DNA of 64,000 nt, from the NCBI RefSeq assembly GCF_042666235.1, contig NZ_JBHTFQ010000003.1, positions 310,001 to 374,000 on the forward strand, read 5' to 3'. The stretch is from Halodurantibacterium daqingensis. GTDB lineage: Bacteria; Pseudomonadota; Alphaproteobacteria; Rhodobacterales; Rhodobacteraceae. This document shows, piece by piece, positions 1-7,695 of the stretch (positions within the stretch are counted from its first letter, which is position 1; each line of letters starts with the position of its first letter). The notes beneath the pieces are model-generated. The model was given only the letters and a program-made list of their open reading frames with translations. It had not been told where the DNA came from and did no database searches. The position numbers and the translations under genes were made by a program.

Positions 1-214
1 GCGAGCGGATCTGCAACTGCGGCTTCAACACACGGTAGAGGGGCTGTCGGTTGTCGCGATCAGCTACTACGCCGTCAGTCTTGCCGCCTATATGGCCTAT
101 CCCCTTGCCGAACCGTTGGGGCTGAGCAAGGGGGCCATGACGGCGGCGCTGACGCCGGTGGTGGTCCTTGCGGTCTGGATGATGATCCGGCGGATCAAGC
201 GCCACATCGGCTGA
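1..214 (+). CDS. DUF3422 family protein, C-terminal end (partial)
   Basis: The window opens inside a gene; 70 codons are visible in the frame beginning at base 2 and ending at TGA 212-214. The visible tail has a hydrophobic segment around SVVAISYYAVSLAAYMA, a short loop, a second segment (TPVVVLAVWMMI) and a basic end RRIKRHIG. This matches the paired C-terminal membrane helices of DUF3422 proteins, which are common in alphaproteobacteria and have no assigned function. Family assignment is by recognition of the tail only, because the N-terminal part lies outside the window. Confidence 0.7.
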   Translation, partial: RADLQLRLQHTVEGLSVVAISYYAVSLAAYMAYPLAEPLGLSKGAMTAALTPVVVLAVWMMIRRIKRHIG

Positions 215-336
215 ACTGCTGAGAAAAGGCGTCAAAACGAACAAAAACGCGCAAGGACTTGTTGTCATGCAGGGCAAGTCGCGCCATTCTGGACATCACC
301 GCTGCGCCTATTCGGCGCCATCAGGATGGAACGATC

Positions 337-2001
337 TTGGAAAGCCCCTCACTCGTGCCTTTTCTGCTGCATGTGGCCGGCGCGGCAGCCTTGCTGATCT
401 GGGCGGTGCGTCTGGTGCGCACGGGGGTCGAGCGTGCCTTTGCGGTGCAGTTGCGCCGTTGGCTGCGCCACAGCGCGCGGCGCCCGATCATTGCGGCCGG
501 GTCGGGGGTGGTGGTGGCGCTGCTTCTGCAAAGCTCTACCGCGGTGGCAATGCTGGCCGCGAACTTCACTGCGGCCGGCACGCTTGCAGCCCCGGTTGCG
601 CTGGCGATCCTCCTGGGCGCGGATGTCGGTTCGGCCTTGGTGGTGCAGATCCTGATGCTGCGCTCCGACTGGCTGGTGCCGCTGCTGCTGCTGGGCGGGG
701 TGTCCCTGTTCCTGCGCGGGCGGGCCAAGATGACCCGGCAGGGTGGGCGGATCCTGATCGGCATCGCGCTGATCTTCGTCTCGCTTGCCATGATCCGCGA
801 CGCGACCGAGCCGTTGCGCGACAGCGCCGGGCTGATGACAGCGATGCGCTATCTGGGTGGCGATGTGGTGACGGCCTTCCTGATCGGGGCGGTCTTTGCC
901 TGGGCGGTGCATTCCAGTGTAGCGGCGGTGCTGCTTTGCGTCACGTTTGCGGCGCAGGGGCTGATGCCGGTGACGGTGGCGGCGGCGATGGTTCTGGGCG
1001 CCAACCTGGGCGGCAGCGTCATTGCCTGGATGCTGACTGTCGGCGCGGCGACCGAGGCGCGGCGTGTCATCCTGGGCAACCTTCTGTTGCGGGGCGGCGG
1101 TGCGGTTCTGGCGCTGGCGGGGCTTGGGCTGATCCTGCCGTTGCTGGAGCAGCTTGGCGCTGCCCCGGCGCGACAGCTGGTCAATCTGCACCTTGCCTTC
1201 AATCTTGCGGTCGCGGCGATCGGTCTGCCGCTGAGGGGCCCGCTTCTGGCAGCGCTGGGGCATCTGCTGCGCGAACCCGAAGCGCCGGTGACGCTGGAAC
1301 GGCAGTCCGCCCTTGATCCGGCTGCACTTGCCCGGCCCGAACAGGCCCTTGCCTGTGCCGCGCGCGAGATCCTGCACATGGGCGAGGAGGTGGAGGTGAT
1401 GCTGCGCCACGTTCACCGGCTTTACCGCCAGTGGGATGACGGCATCGCCGCCGCCATCCGCGAGAAAGAGCAGGCGGTGGACCGGATGCATTTCCAGACC
1501 AAGCTCTACCTCGCGCGGCTGACGCGGGACGCGCGCGATGAAGAGATCGCGCAACGCGCGCTGCATCTGGCCGACATGGCCGCGCATCTCGAGGCGGCGG
1601 GAGACGCCGTTTCGCGGGTGATGCTGGGCCTTGCGCAGCGGCTCGCGACTGAAAACCTCGCGTTTTCCGAAGCTGGCCGGCAGGAACTCGAGGATTTCCA
1701 CGATCGGGTGCTGTCAAATGCGCAGGCGGCGCTCAGCGTGCTGATGACGCTGAACCCCGATGCCGCCCGGGCTCTTGTCGAGGAAAAGGAGCGGGTGCGC
1801 GAGGTCGAGCAAGCCCTGCAGAGATCGCATCTGGAACGGCTGCGCGAGGGCCGCCACGAAAGCATCGAGACATCGAACATCCATCAGGAAACGCTGCGCG
1901 CGCTCAAGCTGACCAATACCTCGTTCACGATGGTCGCCTATCCGATCCTGGCGGAAACGGGCGATCTTCTGGCAAGTCGCTTGTCATCCTCAGCGCGCTA
2001 G
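337..2001 (+). CDS. Na/Pi cotransporter family protein (NptA/YjbB-like) with PhoU-like C-terminus
   Basis: Predicted inner-membrane sodium-coupled phosphate transporter or phosphate exporter of about 554 residues. The N-terminal half has many hydrophobic helices and two inverted Na/Pi-cotransporter repeats, each with a Ser-Ser signature: LLQSSTAVAM in the first and AVHSSVAAVL in the second. The C-terminal 200 residues are helical and charged (EKEQAVDRMHFQTKLYL), as in PhoU domains fused to bacterial NptA proteins. The frame is open back to a TTG at 259, but codon usage between 259 and 336 is poor in G/C at third positions, so I prefer TTG 337, preceded by AGGA. Direction of phosphate transport cannot be told from sequence. 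Confidence 0.85.
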   Translation: MESPSLVPFLLHVAGAAALLIWAVRLVRTGVERAFAVQLRRWLRHSARRPIIAAGSGVVVALLLQSSTAVAMLAANFTAAGTLAAPVALAILLGADVGSALVVQILMLRSDWLVPLLLLGGVSLFLRGRAKMTRQGGRILIGIALIFVSLAMIRDATEPLRDSAGLMTAMRYLGGDVVTAFLIGAVFAWAVHSSVAAVLLCVTFAAQGLMPVTVAAAMVLGANLGGSVIAWMLTVGAATEARRVILGNLLLRGGGAVLALAGLGLILPLLEQLGAAPARQLVNLHLAFNLAVAAIGLPLRGPLLAALGHLLREPEAPVTLERQSALDPAALARPEQALACAAREILHMGEEVEVMLRHVHRLYRQWDDGIAAAIREKEQAVDRMHFQTKLYLARLTRDARDEEIAQRALHLADMAAHLEAAGDAVSRVMLGLAQRLATENLAFSEAGRQELEDFHDRVLSNAQAALSVLMTLNPDAARALVEEKERVREVEQALQRSHLERLREGRHESIETSNIHQETLRALKLTNTSFTMVAYPILAETGDLLASRLSSSAR

Positions 2002-2528
2002 CTTTCTTCGCGTTGACGCAAGCAGTTCAGGTCAGGCAGCTGTCAGCAGCCGCAACTGCCTTCACGGTCATGCACATGGGATCGCTGGCGTGCAGTAGGG
2101 TCGCGCCCGGTACGGTCGGTGAAGGAGCTGAGGAGGATATCTGCCCCGGCACGGGCCAGTTCTTCACCCCCAAGGCCGATGCCCGAACTGGATCCGATGA
2201 TGATCGCGGTCAAAGCGTCATGGATACTGTCTTCCGGCAGGTTGGCCCAGGCCTCCCCGGCGAGAGATGTCCGAGACGTGCGAACCCGCCCCAAGCGGGG
2301 CGCCCGACCCCATGATCGTCCTGCGGCTGCGGCTCCGCCCCTTGTCCTCGGACGCTCCGTTCTGCCGGATCGGTGATGGCTCGAAAATGGCAGGCCCTGC
2401 GGCACATGCATCAATTGCACTCAAATCCGGTTGGCCATGTCGCCACGCGTCCGGCTCCTGATCGGCCCATCTTGACCTGCGGCATCGCAACGATCACGCT
2501 GCCAGCACCATGCACCGCCGGAGTTTCC
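2002..2528. other. 527-bp intergenic stretch with a decayed gene fragment
   Basis: No intact gene is visible between the Na/Pi transporter and the ArgE-like gene. Reading frames here have poor codon bias and no ribosome binding sites. The only recognisable coding remnant is a short SDR-like segment on the minus strand (2118-2222, listed separately). The ArgE frame is open upstream to 2373, but that extension has no family similarity and lacks a Shine-Dalgarno sequence. Confidence 0.6.
2118..2222 (-). pseudogene. Remnant of a short-chain dehydrogenase/reductase (N-terminal NAD-binding segment)
   Basis: The minus strand encodes about 35 codons resembling the first beta-alpha-beta unit of an SDR: a beta strand, then GSSSGIGLG as the TGxxxGIG cofactor loop with the first Thr lost, then ARAGADILLSSF. 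This resembles the N-terminus of 3-hydroxybutyrate dehydrogenase-type SDRs. No YxxxK active site or remainder of the fold follows, and the flanking frame is composition-biased noise. A deletion remnant of a lost gene is the simplest reading; a chance match is less likely given the length of the conserved order. Confidence 0.5.
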
Positions 2529-3692
2529 ATGCCCGATGCCCTGAGCGCCCGCGACATCCTTGCGCGGCTTGTGTCCTTTCCGACGGTCAGCCGCGACAGC
2601 AATCTCGAACTGGTGGATTGGGTCGAACGCTATCTGGCTGACCTCGGGGTGTCTGCGCATCGGGTGCCCAGCCCCTGCGGGAACAAGGCCAGTCTCTTTG
2701 CCCATATCGGACCCGAGGAGGAGGGCGGCGTGATCCTGTCGGGCCACAGCGACGTCGTGCCCGTGGATGGCCAGGCCTGGAGCAGCGATCCCTGGTGCCT
2801 GATGGAACGTGAAGGCCGGCTTTACGGCCGCGGCACCTGCGACATGAAGGGGTTCGTGGCGCTGGCCTTGGCAGCGGTGCCCCTGGCGTTGCAGGCAAAT
2901 CTGCGGCGTCCACTGCAGATCGCCCTGTCCTATGACGAGGAGCTGGGCTGTCTGGGGGCGCCCCCCATGATCGCGCACATGGCGTCCCTTTTGCCGCGCG
3001 CCGCAGCCGTTGTGGTGGGCGAACCCAGCATGATGAAGGCCGTCAATGGCCACAAGGGCGGGATAGCCTTTGACATCCACATGCGCGGATACGAGGTGCA
3101 TTCCTCGATCCTGCACCGGGGTGTCAGCGCGATCATGGAGGGCGCCAGACTGATCGACTGGGCGAACCAGCAGAATGCCGCCAACAGGGCGCGAACCCCC
3201 GCAGCGATGGCCGCACTGTTCGATCCGCCCTTCACGACGATCCATGTGGGCACGATTTCGGGCGGCACGGCGGCGAACATCACTGCGCGCGAGTGCCGCT
3301 TTGGCATCGATTTCCGCTGTGTGCCCGGTGAAACCGTCGAGCACTGGAGCGCGGCGCTGCATGAACGCGCCGCAGCCCTTGAGGCCGAGATGAAGGAGAT
3401 CCGGCCCGAGGCAGGGATCGAGATCACCCGGCGCTTTCTCCTGCCGCCCCTCGTGCCCGAACCCGAGGGGGCCGCCGAGCGGCTGGTGCGCAAGCTGACG
3501 GGCGACAACGCCACCCATGTGGTGAGCTACGGCACCGAAGCCGGCCAGTTTCAGGCCGAGGGGTATTCGGCCATTGTCTGTGGCCCCGGCGATATCGCCC
3601 AGGCGCATCAGCCTGACGAATACATCACCGTTGCGCAATTCGAGGCCGGTTGGGCCTTCATGGAACGTCTTGTTCAGGAGCTATCGCAATGA
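2529..3692 (+). CDS. argE: Acetylornithine deacetylase-like M20 metallopeptidase (ArgE family)
   Basis: Zinc-dependent deacylase of 387 residues that would hydrolyse N-acetylornithine or a related N-acyl amino acid in the cytoplasm. M20 signatures are in order: GHSDVVP near residue 72 (metal His and Asp), GRGTCDMKGF near 100 (bridging Asp), the catalytic DEELGC near 137, GEPS near 163, and a C-terminal AHQPDEY with the last metal His. The start ATG 2529 follows CCGGAG. The stop overlaps the next start (ATGA), so it is co-translated with a flavin oxidoreductase. Alphaproteobacteria usually make arginine through ArgJ, so this copy may be catabolic; that is inference from context. Confidence 0.85.
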   Translation: MPDALSARDILARLVSFPTVSRDSNLELVDWVERYLADLGVSAHRVPSPCGNKASLFAHIGPEEEGGVILSGHSDVVPVDGQAWSSDPWCLMEREGRLYGRGTCDMKGFVALALAAVPLALQANLRRPLQIALSYDEELGCLGAPPMIAHMASLLPRAAAVVVGEPSMMKAVNGHKGGIAFDIHMRGYEVHSSILHRGVSAIMEGARLIDWANQQNAANRARTPAAMAALFDPPFTTIHVGTISGGTAANITARECRFGIDFRCVPGETVEHWSAALHERAAALEAEMKEIRPEAGIEITRRFLLPPLVPEPEGAAERLVRKLTGDNATHVVSYGTEAGQFQAEGYSAIVCGPGDIAQAHQPDEYITVAQFEAGWAFMERLVQELSQ

Positions 3693-5023
3693 CCTTCCCC
3701 TTTACCCTTGAACGGCCCATCGAGCATAAAGCCGGGCTTCCCGACCGCGCCGACGTCGTGGTAATCGGCGGCGGCATCGCTGGCGTCATGACTGCCTGGT
3801 TCCTTGTGCGGCAGGGGCAGCGCGTCGTTCTGTGCGAAAAGGGCCGGATCGCCGCCGAACAGTCCAGCCGTAACTGGGGCTGGATTCGCCAGCAAGGCCG
3901 CGATCCGGCAGAATTGCCGATCATGATCGAGGCGAACCGCATCTGGCAGGGGCTCGAGGCCGAGGCGGGGGCGGATCTCGGTTTCCGGCAGGAGGGGGTG
4001 CTGTACCTGGCCCGCGATGCAGCCGATCTGGCACGCTATGAGGCATGGCTGCCCCATGCGCGCGAACATGGGCTTGATACGCGCTTGCTGACCCGCGCCG
4101 AGCTTGGTGAACGGGTGCGCGGCGGCAAGTGGCAGGGGGCGCTCTGGACCGCCTCGGACGCGCGGGCCGAACCCTGGGTCGCCGTTCCTGCCCTGGCGCG
4201 GGCGCTGGCGCGAGAGGGGGCACAGATCGTTGAGGGCTGCGCGGTCCGCGCCCTCGACGTCGTCGCGGGCCGTGTGGCAGGTGTCGTCACCGAACAGGGG
4301 CGGATCGGCTGCGATGCGGTGGTGCTCGCGGGCGGGGCGTGGTCAGGGCTTTTCGCGCGCAATCAGGGTATTGCGCTGCCGCAGCTTTCGGTCCTGTCCT
4401 CGGTCGCGGCAACCGGCCCGATGCCCGAAGTCTTTGCCGGAAACGCCGCCGACCGCCGCTTTGCCTTCCGTCGCCGGGCCGATGGTGGCTATACGCTCGC
4501 GCCGGGATCAACCCATGATTTCTTCATCGGCCCCGACGCGCTGCGCCACGGCCTGAGCTATCTGCCGCAGCTGCGTCAGGATCCGCTGGGAACCCGTTTC
4601 CGGCTTGCCGCGCCGGCAGGCTATCCGGATGCCTGGCGCACGCCGCGCCGCTGGGGCAGCGGCGAAAGCCCGTTCGAACGCTGCCGGATCCTGAACCCGC
4701 AGCCGAACATGCGCGCGCTGCGGGGCGTGCAGGCGGCCTTTGCCGAGGCCTTCCCGGCGCTGGGCGCGCCGGACCTGCGCACCGTCTGGGCGGGCATGAT
4801 TGACACCATGCCCGACGCGGTGCCGGTGATCGACCATGTGGCGGCGCTGCCGGGGCTGGTGATCGCAACGGGGCTCAGCGGCCACGGCTTCGGCATCGGC
4901 CCCGGGATCGGTCGGGTGGTGGCGGATCTGGTGCTGGGCAATCCCGTTGGCCATGATCTTGCGCGCTTCCGGCTGGGCCGCTTCAGCGATGGCTCGGCGA
5001 TCCGGCCGGGCCCGTCGCTCTGA
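3689..5023 (+). CDS. FAD-dependent amine/amino-acid oxidoreductase (DAO family)
   Basis: Cytosolic flavoprotein of 444 residues. A Rossmann dinucleotide motif VVVIGGGIAG sits near residues 24-33, followed by an acidic strand end (VVLCEKG) that would bind the FAD ribose. The segment SSRNWGWIRQQGRD is typical of a branch of the D-amino-acid oxidase/glycine oxidase superfamily, and the C-terminal FAD motif GLSGHGFGIGPGIG closes the fold. Substrate is probably a primary or secondary amine or amino acid. ATG 3689 overlaps the argE-like stop, with CAGGAG upstream, so the two are translationally coupled. The position between two M20 deacylases suggests oxidation of the amine they release. Confidence 0.82.
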   Translation: MTFPFTLERPIEHKAGLPDRADVVVIGGGIAGVMTAWFLVRQGQRVVLCEKGRIAAEQSSRNWGWIRQQGRDPAELPIMIEANRIWQGLEAEAGADLGFRQEGVLYLARDAADLARYEAWLPHAREHGLDTRLLTRAELGERVRGGKWQGALWTASDARAEPWVAVPALARALAREGAQIVEGCAVRALDVVAGRVAGVVTEQGRIGCDAVVLAGGAWSGLFARNQGIALPQLSVLSSVAATGPMPEVFAGNAADRRFAFRRRADGGYTLAPGSTHDFFIGPDALRHGLSYLPQLRQDPLGTRFRLAAPAGYPDAWRTPRRWGSGESPFERCRILNPQPNMRALRGVQAAFAEAFPALGAPDLRTVWAGMIDTMPDAVPVIDHVAALPGLVIATGLSGHGFGIGPGIGRVVADLVLGNPVGHDLARFRLGRFSDGSAIRPGPSL

Positions 5024-5097
5024 TCCTTGCCGCCAGTGCCGCTTTGCGCCACGCTGCGCCATCATTTTCAGATACTCAGACAGGCCGGGGGCCATTC

Positions 5098-6264
5098 ATG
5101 CCGATCAAGAACCGTTTCGCCGAACTTCTGCCCGAGATCACCGAATGGCGCCGCGACTTTCACGCCCACCCCGAGCTTCTTTATGACTGCCACCGCACTG
5201 CCGGCATCGTTGCCGACAAGCTGCGGGCCTTCGGTTGTGACGAAGTGGCGACCGGCATCGGCCGCACCGGCGTGGTCGGGGTTATCCGCGGCCGCACCGA
5301 CACGCGCGGCCGCGTCATCGGTCTGCGCGCCGACATGGACGCGCTGCCGATCTATGAGGCGACCGGTCTGCCCTATGTCTCGACCATGCCGGGCAAGATG
5401 CATGCCTGCGGCCATGACGGGCATACGGCCATGTTGCTCGGTGCCGCGCAATACCTCGCCGAGACACGCAATTTCGACGGCACGGCCGTGGTGATCTTCC
5501 AGCCCGCCGAGGAGGGTGGCGCAGGCGGGCGCGCCATGGTCGAGGACGGGATGATGGAGCGGTGGAACATCCAGGAAGTCTACGGCATGCACAATATGCC
5601 CGGCATTCCCGTCGGCACCTTCGCGATACGCCCGGGCGCCTTCTTCGCCGCCACCGATCAGTTTACCATCGATCTTCAGGGGCGGGGAGGTCACGCCGCC
5701 AAGCCGCATGAAACCGTGGATACGACCGTTCTTGCGGCGCAACTGGTGCTCGCCCTTCAGACGATCGCATCACGCAATACCGACCCGCTCGAGGCGGTGG
5801 TGGTATCGGTCACCAGCTTCCGCACCGAAACAGAGGCCTTCAACGTCATTCCCCAAAACGTCCAGCTCAGGGGAACGGTGCGAAGCCATGCCGCGGCAGT
5901 TCGCGCCATGGCCGAAGAGCGGATCAAGGCCATCTCCGCCCAGATTGCCGCGGCCTTCGGGGGGACGGCACAGGTCGCCTATAACCGCGGCTATCCGGTG
6001 ATGGTGAATTCGGACCAGCAGACGGCCTTTGCAGCCGATGTGGCGCGCAAGGTCTCCGGCACCGTCGTCACCGACACGCCCCCGATCATGGGTGGCGAGG
6101 ATTTCGCCTATATGCTCGACGTGCGGCCGGGGGCCTACATCCTGATCGGCAACGGCGACACCGCAGGCGTGCATCACCCGGAATACAACTTCGACGACAA
6201 TGCGATCCCGGCAGGATGCAGCTGGTGGGCAGGGATCATCGAAGAGCGGATGCCCGTCGCCTGA
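5098..6264 (+). CDS. M20 family amidohydrolase (hippurate/N-acyl-amino-acid hydrolase type)
   Basis: A 388-residue metal-dependent amidohydrolase of the M20D branch (hippuricase, IAA-amino-acid hydrolase, N-acyl-L-amino-acid amidohydrolase). Hallmarks are GLRADMDALP near 76, the metal-binding HACGHDGH near 102, the catalytic pair in QPAEEGG near 138, MHNMPG near 164, GRGGHAAKPH in the dimerisation/satellite domain, and GGEDFAYM near the C-terminus. Start ATG 5098 follows CCGGGGG. It lies 74 bp after the flavin oxidoreductase in the same direction, so the three genes look like one catabolic unit. The exact acyl substrate is unknown. Confidence 0.88.
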   Translation: MPIKNRFAELLPEITEWRRDFHAHPELLYDCHRTAGIVADKLRAFGCDEVATGIGRTGVVGVIRGRTDTRGRVIGLRADMDALPIYEATGLPYVSTMPGKMHACGHDGHTAMLLGAAQYLAETRNFDGTAVVIFQPAEEGGAGGRAMVEDGMMERWNIQEVYGMHNMPGIPVGTFAIRPGAFFAATDQFTIDLQGRGGHAAKPHETVDTTVLAAQLVLALQTIASRNTDPLEAVVVSVTSFRTETEAFNVIPQNVQLRGTVRSHAAAVRAMAEERIKAISAQIAAAFGGTAQVAYNRGYPVMVNSDQQTAFAADVARKVSGTVVTDTPPIMGGEDFAYMLDVRPGAYILIGNGDTAGVHHPEYNFDDNAIPAGCSWWAGIIEERMPVA

Positions 6265-6517
6265 GCGAGGCGCGGCCGGGATCATCGGCATGGGCTCGGG
6301 GGGCGCCAGGGCTCGCGTGCCCGTGCCCCGTGCCGGTATCGCCGATCCGGGATCGTCGCCCGCGATCGCACGGCCCTGCGTCGGTCCCGGCCGGGGCAGG
6401 CGAAGGCCGGCGCGCCGGCAAGGGCAGGGTGGCAGCAAGGCCCCAAGCACCCCGGCGCGTGCCTCAAGCATCCCCCATCTGTCGGATGTGCAGGGGCTTC
6501 CGGCTCCGCAGTTTCTG

Positions 6518-7279
6518 CTAGTTGCGCCGCCGGCTCTGTCGATGCCAGACGCGCGCGACCGCCAGGCCCACGGTCGCCATACCGGCAAGGACCAGCGCCG
6601 GAACAGGCCAACCCGTGCCCCAGTTTGCGGCGAGAATGCCGAGCATGGCCCAGATCACCGTCAGCCCGTATTCCGGTGCCCGGTCGAGCCATAGCTGGAA
6701 GATCACCGCGAAGGCGACAAGCACCGGCAGTACTACAAGCGCGGCCCCTGTCAGCCCTGTCATTCCCCAGCCGCCCAGCAGCAGCCCGATCGACACAAAG
6801 CTCGCCGCCGTAAGCCAGCCCGCATAGATCCCTACCGGCACACGGCCGAGCCAGGGATTGGTGGCGGGTGCGGGCTCGGGGCCGGCATCGGTCATGGTGC
6901 GGCGCCCGGGCGACAGGAACAGCGCGGCAAGCGCAGCAATCAGCATCACCCATATCTGGATCGTCGCGAGGATGGGATCCGTCTGAGCGACCGCCAGCCA
7001 GCTGGCACCGATGCCAAGGCTCACGAACAGCGGCCAGCGCATGTCATCCCAGCCCGGATCCTCGTCGCGCCGCAGCAGCCCGAAGCCCGCGTGCAGGATC
7101 AGAAGCGTGTAGATCAGCCCCCAGATCGAGAAGGCCCAGCCGGCGGGCTGAACGGGCGGGTCCTCCTGCGGCACCGGAAACAGGTTGGGATCAAAACCGT
7201 TGAACCCCGGAGACCAGAGCGGCGAGGCAACAAAGGCGATCGCGGCGACCAGAACAAGAATGGCTTTCATGCGTCTCAT
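6518..7279 (-). CDS. TspO/MBR-like tryptophan-rich membrane protein
   Basis: Polytopic membrane protein of 253 residues. An early hydrophobic segment is followed by a Pro/Trp-rich loop and WAFSIWGLIYTLL, a signature reminiscent of the TspO/MBR fold (PxxxF..WT/WxxLY). At least six further hydrophobic segments follow, so the protein is longer than canonical five-helix TspO (about 160 residues) and belongs to the larger tryptophan-rich group. A second Met three codons in (7270) is an equally good start. Canonical TspO binds tetrapyrroles and in Rhodobacter modulates photosynthesis genes; whether this relative does the same is unknown. Confidence 0.65.
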   Translation of the reverse strand: MRRMKAILVLVAAIAFVASPLWSPGFNGFDPNLFPVPQEDPPVQPAGWAFSIWGLIYTLLILHAGFGLLRRDEDPGWDDMRWPLFVSLGIGASWLAVAQTDPILATIQIWVMLIAALAALFLSPGRRTMTDAGPEPAPATNPWLGRVPVGIYAGWLTAASFVSIGLLLGGWGMTGLTGAALVVLPVLVAFAVIFQLWLDRAPEYGLTVIWAMLGILAANWGTGWPVPALVLAGMATVGLAVARVWHRQSRRRN

Positions 7280-7695
7280 GCTTCATCTACGCAGCAAGGC
7301 GGCAACAGTTCCCGTTCCTCATGCAGGGGCGTGCCCGCGCCGCGCAGCGGCGCCCGGCCCAACGGGATGAGATGCGCAGCATCGAAGACGGGCGGGAGAG
7401 CCTGCCCCCGGGACGCCGCGCAACGTCCGTTGCCCATGCCCCCGGGACTCCACGCAACGGGCGTTGCCCATGCCCCTCGGGACTGACGCGTCAGGGCGGG
7501 CCGCATCGCTCCGCGCCTCGTCACGCCGGGGCGCAACGGGAGCTTGCAGGGAGATCTGCCTTTTGCCTCGTCCGTCCAGGCTGCCAGAGGCGCGACGCGA
7601 CGTGCTGGTGGCCGGTCAGCAGCGGCTTCCGGCGTTCCGGGCATGCAGCAGCGCGGCGCTTCGGTCACGCGCCACCGATCGGCTTGCGCCGGATC
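7280..7695. other. 416-bp intergenic region between serS and the TspO-like gene
   Basis: No plausible gene is present on either strand. The region is GC-rich and holds a 34-bp tandem repeat with internal dyads plus a 12-bp palindrome (7410-7494, listed separately). Because both flanking genes read leftwards, this stretch is at once the serS 3' end and the upstream region of the TspO-like gene. No good intrinsic terminator with a T-tract is visible. Confidence 0.5.
7410..7494. repeat. Tandem 34-bp repeat with 14-bp dyads, followed by a 12-bp palindrome
   Basis: Two adjacent 34-bp units (7410-7443 and 7444-7477) share most of their bases. Each contains an inverted repeat GCAACG-NN-CGTTGC (7420-7433 and 7454-7467); the arms are kept intact while the two central bases differ (TC versus GG). 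A third dyad, the perfect palindrome CTGACGCGTCAG, follows at 7483-7494. Dyads kept with changed centres look like binding sites for a dimeric regulator. They lie 130-220 bp upstream of the TspO-like start. Confidence 0.55.

Noticed and set aside
2373..2528. N-terminal extension of the ArgE-like protein
   Set aside because: The upstream codons have no family match, no ribosome site and poor third-position bias; M20 homology begins at the ATG at 2529.
6406..6419. 14-bp palindrome GCCGGCGCGCCGGC between convergent genes
   Set aside because: It is only G and C in a GC-rich spacer with no T-run, so chance is a sufficient explanation; termination is possible but unsupported.
7410..7494. Start of a CRISPR array or other interspersed repeat
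   Set aside because: Only two units with no unique spacers between them; they are contiguous, so not CRISPR-like.
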